Source: Williamsia soli (GTDB lineage Bacteria; Actinomycetota; Actinomycetes; Mycobacteriales; Mycobacteriaceae). Taken from it: a stretch of 64,000 nucleotides of DNA. A model generated the notes under the pieces. It saw only the letters and a program-made list of their open reading frames with translations. It had not been told where the DNA came from and searched no databases. The position numbers and the translations under genes were made by a program. Position 1 is the stretch's first letter. Every line of letters begins with the position of its first letter. Below, in pieces: positions 1 to 7,687 of the stretch. Location: NCBI RefSeq assembly GCF_017377795.1, contig NZ_JAFRDR010000014.1, positions 62,001-126,000 of the forward strand, read 5' to 3'.

Positions 1-2
1 AT

Positions 3-758
3 CCGGCTGCCCTGGAGCTGTTCCGCCAGCGCGAGGTGGTGCTCGCCGTGGGGACGGCGCCCGCGGACTGCGTCTACGTGATGGACGGAATTGACAACCC
101 CTACGGGTCCGCGTCGGATCCAGATGCGCGCGCCGACCTCATCCGCGAAGGACTTCCGCTGATCGTGGACGAGGCCTACGCGGAACTCGACTTCGAAGGC
201 CGTATTCCTCGCCCGCTCCTCGCGGACGCTCGCGACCGGGTCTGGCACGTCGGGTCGGTGTCCAAGACGTTGTCGCCCGGACTGCGGACGGGGTGGCTCG
301 TCCCGCCCCCGCACTTGGTGGGGCGGGTACGAAGAGCCAAGTTTACGACCGACCTCCAGTCATCGACCATGTCCCAGCTGCTCGTCGAACGGTTCCTCGC
401 GACCGAAGACTACGACGCCCACCTGGTCCGAGCACGCTCGCTTTATGCACGCCGCGCGAGCGTGCTGTCGACCGCCGTCCGGCGCCACCTTCCAGAGTGG
501 AGGTTTCTAGAACCCGCCGGTGGGTTCGCGCTCTTCCTCCAAACCGACCATGTCAGCGAGCATCCGACGGCGGACCAAGAGTGGTTGCGGACCGCGACCC
601 ACCACGGCGTAGCGTTCGACCCCGGCTCGCTCTTTCAGGTGCAGCCGGGATCGGGAACTCTCGCCATGCGCCTGTGCTTCTCGGCGGCCGACGATGAGCA
701 CCTGATCGAAGGAGCCAAACGGCTACGAACCGCCTGGCGTGCGTACCTCAAGGCCTGA
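3..758 (+). CDS. PLP-dependent aminotransferase (class I/II, MocR-like), C-terminal part
   Basis: The reading frame is open to the left edge, so the N-terminus lies outside the window; about 251 residues are visible. The motif DEAYAEL supplies the Asp/Tyr that contact the pyridine ring, and SVSKTLSPGLRTGWL carries the Lys that forms the Schiff base with PLP, followed by the conserved Arg-x-Gly. The C-terminal small domain contains EPAGGFALFL. Such a fold occurs in amino-acid aminotransferases and in MocR regulators, which add an N-terminal GntR helix-turn-helix that cannot be checked here. It lies 170 nt before an NRPS/PKS operon on the same strand, so it may supply or regulate a precursor. 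Family is clear; substrate is unknown. Confidence 0.85.
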   Translation, partial: PAALELFRQREVVLAVGTAPADCVYVMDGIDNPYGSASDPDARADLIREGLPLIVDEAYAELDFEGRIPRPLLADARDRVWHVGSVSKTLSPGLRTGWLVPPPHLVGRVRRAKFTTDLQSSTMSQLLVERFLATEDYDAHLVRARSLYARRASVLSTAVRRHLPEWRFLEPAGGFALFLQTDHVSEHPTADQEWLRTATHHGVAFDPGSLFQVQPGSGTLAMRLCFSAADDEHLIEGAKRLRTAWRAYLKA

Positions 759-927
759 GTCCGTGGCTCGGATTGCACCGGTCTTTCGCGGACGCACGAG
801 CAGACCTTCGGCGTAATCCGAACGTGCGACTCGACAGATCAATCCGCCCCAAATATTCTGATTTCTCCTAGGCGCTTCATCGTCAGGGCGCAGCGCCCTC
901 TCGCTACCGAACGAAGAGAGAATCGCG

Positions 928-1157
928 ATGTCGGTCGGTCCGGACGAGCGGTTTCTTGTCCTCGACGAGCAGGACTGCACTCGATCTGGCTTCCAAAACG
1001 CGCCGTGCCGGCCGGGTGGACGAATGTCTCGGCGGATCCCAAAGCTTTCTGCCTCGACCCCATCGACTCCGTCTACACAGTCTTGTGTTTGCGCAGCCTC
1101 CTCGAGAAAGGTCCCCATGCCCGAGAAGACCGCCGTCATCGAAGTGCCCGCGGGTGA
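928..1157 (+). pseudogene. MbtH-like NRPS accessory protein with a single-base frameshift
   Basis: Starting at ATG 928, with a GAAGAGAG ribosome site just upstream, the frame reads SVGPDERFLVLDEQD. At about 976-978 the homology jumps to another frame reading HSIWLPKRAVPAGWT and then KAFCLD...SVYT...RSLLEK, up to a TGA at 1155-1157. Together these follow the MbtH layout: an N-terminal strand, HSxWP, VPAGW, then a Cys-Leu helix. One missing base, for example a C in TGCAC, would restore a protein of about 76 residues. The usual WTDxRP motif is replaced. MbtH proteins bind and activate NRPS adenylation domains, so its place at the head of the operon is expected. It may be a true mutation or a sequence error. 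Confidence 0.6.
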
Positions 1158-2076
1158 CGCCTCCGGGGCAGTGGAAAGTCGCCGAGCCGAGATTCTTGAG
1201 ACCGTACACTCCATGGGGTCCGTTCTCCTCCGTGGCTTCGATGAGCTCAGCGTCGAAGAGTTCTCTGGGGTGGCCGAGATTCTGCTCGACGACGTCGTCC
1301 GCGAAAACGGCGAGCACGAACCCATCGGGGCGTCGAGTTTTGTGCAGACTCCGGTGCGCTTCAGCCCCGAGCGCAAGCTGCTTTGGCACAACGAGAACTC
1401 TTTTAACCATCGTTGGCCGCTGATCCTATTATTTTGCCCAGTTGTCACGGCCACGAGCGGCGGCCGAACGCCGCTGACCGACGCTCGAGAGCTACTCAGG
1501 GTGCTCGACCCTGCGATCGTCGAGCTGTTCCGTGAGCGTGGCATCACCTATGTGCGCCGCTTCGGTAACGGCATCGGCTTGCCCTGGCAGAAAGTCTTCG
1601 GGACCGATATCCGCTCGAAGCTCGAATCTCGTGCGGCCGCTGAGGGCGTCGCGGTCGAGTGGGGCACTGGCGGCAAATTGACGACCTGGAGCGTCCGTCC
1701 CGCGATGATCTCGCATCCGCTGACCGGCGAGCTGGCGTGGTTCGGTCAGCCGACCCACTGGCACCCCGCGTGCCTGGAAGACGAGACCCGCGAGGCGCTG
1801 ATTGACGTTCTCGGCGTCGACGATCTCCCACGCGACTGCCGCTTCGGCGACGGATCGGTCATCCCTGATTCGGTCATGGTCGAGTTGGTTGCGGCCCACG
1901 AATCGATCGAGAGCTCGTTCGACTGGATCGTAGGGGACGTGCTTATCGTTGACAACGTGCTGTCCGCGCATGCGCGCGATGCATACGAGGGTCCACGCCG
2001 CCTCCTAGTCGCGATGGGCAACGAACACGAGTTCGCCCAGCATGTTGGTACCGACACCCGACGCATCGCACGATGA
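1117..2076 (+). CDS. SyrP/TauD-like Fe(II)/2-oxoglutarate-dependent oxygenase
   Basis: A 319-residue non-haem iron oxygenase of the TauD/clavaminate-synthase superfamily. The iron ligands appear as HNE (WHNENSF, the HxE variant typical of SyrP-type amino-acid beta-hydroxylases) and a distal His in NVLSAHARDAYEG. The Arg of RRLLVAM should hold 2-oxoglutarate. ATG 1117 was chosen over the longer frame from 928 because CGAGAAAGG precedes it and because the upstream part belongs to the MbtH-like gene. The stop overlaps the next NRPS start (ATGA). SyrP-like enzymes hydroxylate a carrier-bound aspartate or related residue, so the neighbouring Asn/Asp-type A domain suggests beta-hydroxylation on the carrier. 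The substrate is inferred. Confidence 0.85.
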   Translation: MPEKTAVIEVPAGDASGAVESRRAEILETVHSMGSVLLRGFDELSVEEFSGVAEILLDDVVRENGEHEPIGASSFVQTPVRFSPERKLLWHNENSFNHRWPLILLFCPVVTATSGGRTPLTDARELLRVLDPAIVELFRERGITYVRRFGNGIGLPWQKVFGTDIRSKLESRAAAEGVAVEWGTGGKLTTWSVRPAMISHPLTGELAWFGQPTHWHPACLEDETREALIDVLGVDDLPRDCRFGDGSVIPDSVMVELVAAHESIESSFDWIVGDVLIVDNVLSAHARDAYEGPRRLLVAMGNEHEFAQHVGTDTRRIAR

Positions 2077-5000
2077 CGACGGTGCGCAGTGCGGTCGCCC
2101 GTGTCGCCGCTTCAGCTGGTGATGTTGTCGCGGTGCACTCTTCGGCCAGCGAGCTGACCTACCGCGAACTTGACGAGCAGGCCAGCCGGGTGACCGGATA
2201 CCTCAGGTCGCGCGGCGTGGGGCATGGCGATCGCGTGGTGGTACGCATGGCTCGGGGCGTGGACCTGTTCCCTGTGCTGCTTGGCGTCCTGGGTGCGGGC
2301 GCCGCGTTCGTACCGATTGAGTCGACATCGACAGTTGAACGGGCCGCTGGGATAGTGCGCAAGTGCGACGCCGCCCTCGTGGTGACTGAGGCGGCGCTCT
2401 TGAGTGACGCGATCCCGAACGAGGCCGTGGTCACTTTGGCCGATATGGTCGGGCACGCGCCGACGCCCGCCGTGCCGGACTCAGACCGCCCAGCGTACGT
2501 AATCTTCACATCTGGCACGACGGGCGAGCCTAAGGGCGTCGTTATAGGAATGACCGCTCTGCATAGGTATCTCGAGTGGGCACGCTCCGAGTACCGGATG
2601 GACGAGGGCAGTGGCGCCCCGCTTTTCTCCTCGATTGCTTTCGACGCCACCCTTACGACGCTGTTCGGTCCACTGTTGGCGGGGGCGACAATTGTCGTCA
2701 TTGGCGACGACCCGATGTTTGAGCTTGCGGAGACCCTTCGGCGGCGCCCTGACTTCTCGTTCGTTAAGGCGACACCGCACCATGTCCGTCTCCTGACTGA
2801 GATGCTCGAGGGCGAATCGCTTGTGGCCGCAATGCGTTATCTCGTCGTCGGCGGGGACGAACTTGACACCGCGACCGTGATGCGATGGATGGCCATCTGC
2901 CCGGTCCCAGTCGTCAACGAGTACGGCCCGACCGAGACGGTCGTGGGCTGCGCCGCCTTCACCGTCTTGCCGGGCGAGCTTTCGGCGCTCGGCGCGACCG
3001 TGCCAATCGGGCGCGCGATCGCTGGAGCGCAGATCCATGTCCTAGACGAGGGGGGCCACAGCTCTGCCACAGACGAGGTGGGCGAGCTTTTCATTGGGGG
3101 TCCATCGGCCGACAACGCTTACTTCGCCCAGCCCGGCATGACTGCGGCGCGCTTCGTGCCGGACCCGTTCAGCGACCGCGGGACCCGGATGTATCGCAGC
3201 GGTGACTTAGCCTCGGTACGCCCCGACGGAATTGTCGAATACCACGGCCGCGCCGATCGCCAGATCAAAGTGCGCGGCTATCGCGTCGAACTCGGCGAGA
3301 TTGAGGCTGCGGTCCGCGCCGCGTCCGGAGTCGTCGATGCTACGGCGTTCGCCGAGCGCAACAACGGCGAGGTAACTACCACCGTCGTGTACACGGGCGA
3401 TGCGGATCCGGGTGCCATCCGCCGCGACCTAACCGCTCGCGTTCCGGCGTGGGTGGTTCCGCACCGCATCCTTCCATCCGATGTACTGCCTACGACCGCG
3501 AATGCCAAGGCAGATGTGGCCGCTCTCGTTGCGTCGATGGCGCCGGTATCCGAACCCGGGAATGAGCCCGACGCCCTCACTGTCGCGCTCGTCGCCGAGT
3601 TCGCCGCGGTGCTGCCGGCCGGGGCTATCGGCTCGGCTTCGGACTTCTACGCCTCGGGTGGGGACTCGATGAGCAGCATCCGGCTCGTCGCGCGCCTACG
3701 GCGCCAAGGCCACGCAGTTACCCTCGCGGATGTACCGGCACATCCGACACCTCAGGCGTTCGCCGCGCTGATCGCCGGTCGCGCGTCCGCCCCGGAGGCC
3801 CTGCCCGCGACCAAGGTCGGACAAGAGATTGCGCTGACCCCCGCGCAGCTCGACTTCTTCTCACTCGAGCTGCCCGACCCCGATCACTGGAATCAGATCA
3901 AGGTGATAGCCGCACCGGCGGGAATCGAAGTGGGCCGGTTAAATGATTCACTCCGCACGATCGTAACCCGGTACGACGTCCTCCAATACCGGTTCCGGGA
4001 CGGGCGGCAGTTTTATACTGGCGGCAATCCCGCGGTGGAACTGCGCGAAGTCGACATTATCGATCGGGCAGCGCTCGAGGAGGCTATCCGCGAGGCCAAC
4101 ATGGGGCTTGGTATCGAGGCCGGCCCGTTGCTCCGCGCAGTCGTCACCCGGACGCCGAACGGCCCCGATCACCTTGTGCTCGTCGCGCACCACCTCATCA
4201 TCGACGAGGTCTCATGGTACGTCCTGCTCGACGACCTGATCGCTGCCTACCGCGACGGCACCGGCTCCGTCGCCGCGGCACCAGCGGGGTTTGCGCAATG
4301 GCGCACCGACCTCGCTCGCTTTGCAGATCGGCCGGAAGTGCAGACTCGGCGGTCGTTCTGGGACGGGGTGCTAGCGTCACCCGCCGGCACTCTGCCGTCG
4401 GATCACGAGGTCGACGACTACCGCCACGAGCATTACTTCCGCGACGCGCTCGACTGCGAATCTACCGCGGACCTGCGGGACGCGGCGACCGCGGCGAAAG
4501 TCGGCGTCCACGAGGTGCTACTCGCGGCGCTCGTCGACGCGGTGAGCGTGACATTTGGCATCGAGCCACCCCGGGTCGATGTCGAGAGCCACGGCCGCAT
4601 AAAAGTCGAGGGCGGCGTGGATCCCAGTCGGACTATTGGATGGTGCACGGCGGTGTTCCCGGTAGTGCTCACGGGTGAGACGGTGGTCGACTTGATCGGC
4701 TCGGCCCACTCGGCGCTCGGCGGACAGCCATGGGACGGGGCGGAGTTCGGGTTGCTGCGGCTTGGCGAGATCGCTCCGTCACGTTCGGCCGAGGTGCTGT
4801 TCAATTACATGGGTGGACGCGACCGCAAGCTCGACGACGCGATCGGCTGGGCTCTCACTGAAGCGCCTGCGGGGGTCCAGTCCCCGCCTGCTGGGCGCCG
4901 CCCGTACGCCCTTGAGTTTCAGTCCCGAATCCTCGACGGCGAGCTCGGCTGGGAGCTGCGGGGCGGCTCACGTCATTCCTCATCGATCGTGCGAGCGCTC

Positions 5001-5147
5001 TCCGCTCGCATCCGCGAAAGCCTGGCGACCGCAATCGCCGAGCTGGCCGACGACTTAACCATCCGTTTCGCGGACAGCGGGCTGAGCGCTTCCGAGCTGT
5101 CAGCGGTGATGGCCCAGCTGTCCGGGCCTGACTGCGGTACCGAATGA
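2073..5147 (+). CDS. Non-ribosomal peptide synthetase, A-T-E
   Basis: 1024 residues with no N-terminal condensation domain, so it looks like a loading module. The adenylation domain (about 15-490) shows FTSGTTGEPKG near 145, NEYGPTE near 282, YRSGDL near 374 and NAKAD near 477, so it has all core motifs and the A10 Lys. The carrier domain has SGGDS with Ser 532. The third domain (about 585-1000) is an epimerization domain: HHLIIDEVSW near 706, SRTIGWCT and FNYMGG. Reading the pocket positions by eye against GrsA gives D-A-T-K-V-G-E-V, close to the asparagine signature as I remember it. A D-configured, possibly beta-hydroxylated Asn-type residue is the inference. It overlaps both neighbours by ATGA. 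Confidence 0.93.
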   Translation: MTTVRSAVARVAASAGDVVAVHSSASELTYRELDEQASRVTGYLRSRGVGHGDRVVVRMARGVDLFPVLLGVLGAGAAFVPIESTSTVERAAGIVRKCDAALVVTEAALLSDAIPNEAVVTLADMVGHAPTPAVPDSDRPAYVIFTSGTTGEPKGVVIGMTALHRYLEWARSEYRMDEGSGAPLFSSIAFDATLTTLFGPLLAGATIVVIGDDPMFELAETLRRRPDFSFVKATPHHVRLLTEMLEGESLVAAMRYLVVGGDELDTATVMRWMAICPVPVVNEYGPTETVVGCAAFTVLPGELSALGATVPIGRAIAGAQIHVLDEGGHSSATDEVGELFIGGPSADNAYFAQPGMTAARFVPDPFSDRGTRMYRSGDLASVRPDGIVEYHGRADRQIKVRGYRVELGEIEAAVRAASGVVDATAFAERNNGEVTTTVVYTGDADPGAIRRDLTARVPAWVVPHRILPSDVLPTTANAKADVAALVASMAPVSEPGNEPDALTVALVAEFAAVLPAGAIGSASDFYASGGDSMSSIRLVARLRRQGHAVTLADVPAHPTPQAFAALIAGRASAPEALPATKVGQEIALTPAQLDFFSLELPDPDHWNQIKVIAAPAGIEVGRLNDSLRTIVTRYDVLQYRFRDGRQFYTGGNPAVELREVDIIDRAALEEAIREANMGLGIEAGPLLRAVVTRTPNGPDHLVLVAHHLIIDEVSWYVLLDDLIAAYRDGTGSVAAAPAGFAQWRTDLARFADRPEVQTRRSFWDGVLASPAGTLPSDHEVDDYRHEHYFRDALDCESTADLRDAATAAKVGVHEVLLAALVDAVSVTFGIEPPRVDVESHGRIKVEGGVDPSRTIGWCTAVFPVVLTGETVVDLIGSAHSALGGQPWDGAEFGLLRLGEIAPSRSAEVLFNYMGGRDRKLDDAIGWALTEAPAGVQSPPAGRRPYALEFQSRILDGELGWELRGGSRHSSSIVRALSARIRESLATAIAELADDLTIRFADSGLSASELSAVMAQLSGPDCGTE

Positions 5148-7687
5148 CCGATCACGTCGCCGACATTTTCCCGCTGACTCCGGCACAGGCGGGCATGCTG
5201 GTCAGCACACTGCGTGAGGCAGAGCCCGGCCTTTACGTCGTGCAGATGCGGTTCGCGCTCTCGGGCCAGGTCGATGTCGCGCGACTGACCGCGGCATGGG
5301 ATGCGCTGGTCACCCGACACGAGATGCTGAGGACGGCAATCATCTGGGACACGACCTCGAGCCCGGTCAACGTGATTTTGACGGACGCGGCGATGCCGGT
5401 CGAGCATGTCGATTTAACACACCTACTGGCGGATCAGCAATTGGCCGCGGTCACCAGGTTTCTCACCCGAGATCGTCGGCGCGGGTTCGAGCTGCAGCGG
5501 GCTCCTCTCTCGCGCGTTACTCTCCTCGACCTCGGGGACGGCGAACAAGAGATGGTGTGGACCCATCACCACCTTATCCTCGATGGCTGGTCTACTGCGC
5601 ATGTAATGGAGGAGCTCTGGCAGCTCTATGTCGGCGGCAGCCTGCCAAATCGGCCGCCAGGCTTCCGCGATTTCGCTGTACGAATTGCGAACGCATCACA
5701 GCGACGGCGCATAGACGCTGATGCCCATTGGGACCACGTCATCTCTGGAGGCGGCGCGCGAATCGACATCGACAATCCGCGGAGCGATCGGCTGGACGAC
5801 CCGTGGACCCAGTGCGTCCTGCCCATCGAGGCGGATCGCCTCTATCTTTGGGATGCTGCGGCACAGCAACACCACACGACCCGTTCGACCTTGGTTCACG
5901 CAGCCTGGGCGATGACATTGCGCGCAGCTGGTCTTGGTCCGGACGAGGTGACGTTCGGCACCGTCGTCGATAGCCGTGGACCGGATGGAGCCGACGTAGT
6001 GGGCCTGTGTGTTGCGTCGACGCCGATGCGGATCGATTTCTCCGACGTGCCTATCGTGCAATGGCTGCGGCAGATCTCGATCGAACGGGCGACCAGTCAA
6101 GAGCTGGCCGGGAACCTCGCGGATCACCGGCGCTGGAGCGTGGACGGCTCCGAGGCGCCATTCCGCTACATCCTTGCTGTGGAGGCATACGCGCATGCCG
6201 GGTTGAGTAACCCGGACGTGGGTGACGAGCTGGCGGTGCGTTACCTCGGGGTGAACGAGTCTACCGAGTTCGCCCTTACGGCAGGACTGCCTGCAGGGGA
6301 TCCTTGCCTCAAACTGACGATCGACACGCGGCGGATCGGGGTAAGCGATGCGGCGGCCTTACTAGACCGTTGGGCCAAGTTCCTCGATGCTCTTGCCACC
6401 GCGCCCACGGCCGGAACCGTCACGAAGGTGACGGCGACAGGACCAGCATTCGTGTGGCACACGCTACCTGAGCGGATCCGCGCGCTGGCCCTCGAGCACC
6501 CCGAGCGGCCGGCGTTTAACGACGGCGCGGGGTTCCTGATGTTAGGTGCACTCGTGCAAGAAGCCGAGGAACTGGCCGCACACCTTTGTGCGCGGGGCGT
6601 CCGCGCGGGCGACCGGGTCGGCATCCTGTCAGACGGCACCGCGGGCGTGCCGATCGCGACGCTCGCGATCCTTGCCGTCGGCGGCGTGGTCGTCCTGCTC
6701 GACCCGAGGCACCCCGCACCGTACCGCAGGGCGGTGATCGCGGAGGCAGGGCTAAGCCGCATTCTGACCCCTCATCCTGACGTCCGGCCCGACTGGGAGG
6801 GGATTGACGTTGACGCTGTCTTCGGCGAGCGCGCCGTTCCACCCGAAGGGCACACGCCCGTCTGCTCGAGTCGTGCGGATACAGCATTCCTCGTCTATGA
6901 CGGCGGATCTGCTCTTCTTCCGCGGGCCGCACGCTACAACCACGCCGACGTCATAAGCGCGGCGGCTGAGTCCGCCGCCTTATTGGGCCTCACAGATGGC
7001 GACGACTGGGTGATCTCGCGGACTGGCAGAGGTGCCCTGTCGCCCTGGGAGATGTGGATCGCTCCGCTCACCGGAGGATGCACGGTCCTCGCGGCCGGTA
7101 CCGACGACGAGGACGGCGACCCAGATGATCGAGAGCGACTACCTCATGCGGGCGTCGCGATCGACGCGACCGATGTTGAGAGCGTGCTCGTCAGCCGCCC
7201 TGGCGTCACATCCTGCGTCGTGCGGCTTGACCGGATTGACCGGCTTGAGGCCGTCGTAACGGCTGCCGCCCCGTGCTCGGTGCGGGAGCTAAACCGTGCG
7301 CTCCGCTCGGCCCTGCCTGAACGGCTGGTGCCGAAAGTAGCGCTTGCACAGGATGGGGGCGCACCTGACGCGAACCGGCAGCTGCAGTGCGAGCAGGACA
7401 TCCGTCACTTGTGGTCGAAGGTTCTTGACGTGCGCGACGTGCCGCTCGACACTCCGTTCTTCGACCTGGGCGGGGATTCGCTGCTGCTTATCTCCGTCCT
7501 CAGTGGACTGCTTAACAAAGGCTGGACCGACGTCACCATGACTGACCTTTTCGCATACCCGACTATTCGATCGCTGAGCAAGCGGCTGTCCCGACCCGCC
7601 CCAGCTGCATTTAGCCCTGCAGCGCGGGAAACCACGAGACCCAGGCGCGACGCTGTCGCCGCCCGACGTGAACGGAGGAACCTGTGA
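5144..7687 (+). CDS. Non-ribosomal peptide synthetase, C-A*-T with degenerate adenylation domain
   Basis: 847 residues. The condensation domain (about 5-430) has an intact HHHLILDGWS near 141. The adenylation-like part (about 440-720) keeps the N-terminal fold (VRAGDRVGIL, AVGGVVVLLDPR) but the A3 phosphate loop is replaced by YDGGSALLPRA. The YGPTE, GELxxxG, YRTGD and GRxDxQxKxRG motifs are missing, and A10 reads GAPDANRQL without the catalytic Lys. The domain is about half the usual 500 residues. The carrier domain is intact (FFDLGGDSLL, Ser about 779). The carrier must therefore be loaded in trans, or the module passes its chain on without adding a residue. It ends in an Arg-rich tail and overlaps the PKS start (GTGA). 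Confidence 0.92.
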   Translation: MTDHVADIFPLTPAQAGMLVSTLREAEPGLYVVQMRFALSGQVDVARLTAAWDALVTRHEMLRTAIIWDTTSSPVNVILTDAAMPVEHVDLTHLLADQQLAAVTRFLTRDRRRGFELQRAPLSRVTLLDLGDGEQEMVWTHHHLILDGWSTAHVMEELWQLYVGGSLPNRPPGFRDFAVRIANASQRRRIDADAHWDHVISGGGARIDIDNPRSDRLDDPWTQCVLPIEADRLYLWDAAAQQHHTTRSTLVHAAWAMTLRAAGLGPDEVTFGTVVDSRGPDGADVVGLCVASTPMRIDFSDVPIVQWLRQISIERATSQELAGNLADHRRWSVDGSEAPFRYILAVEAYAHAGLSNPDVGDELAVRYLGVNESTEFALTAGLPAGDPCLKLTIDTRRIGVSDAAALLDRWAKFLDALATAPTAGTVTKVTATGPAFVWHTLPERIRALALEHPERPAFNDGAGFLMLGALVQEAEELAAHLCARGVRAGDRVGILSDGTAGVPIATLAILAVGGVVVLLDPRHPAPYRRAVIAEAGLSRILTPHPDVRPDWEGIDVDAVFGERAVPPEGHTPVCSSRADTAFLVYDGGSALLPRAARYNHADVISAAAESAALLGLTDGDDWVISRTGRGALSPWEMWIAPLTGGCTVLAAGTDDEDGDPDDRERLPHAGVAIDATDVESVLVSRPGVTSCVVRLDRIDRLEAVVTAAAPCSVRELNRALRSALPERLVPKVALAQDGGAPDANRQLQCEQDIRHLWSKVLDVRDVPLDTPFFDLGGDSLLLISVLSGLLNKGWTDVTMTDLFAYPTIRSLSKRLSRPAPAAFSPAARETTRPRRDAVAARRERRNL

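Noticed and set aside
723-1547. 274-codon open frame on the minus strand
   Set aside because: It runs opposite to the MbtH-like and oxygenase genes; Ser/Arg-rich translation without motifs, a shadow of GC-rich coding sequence.
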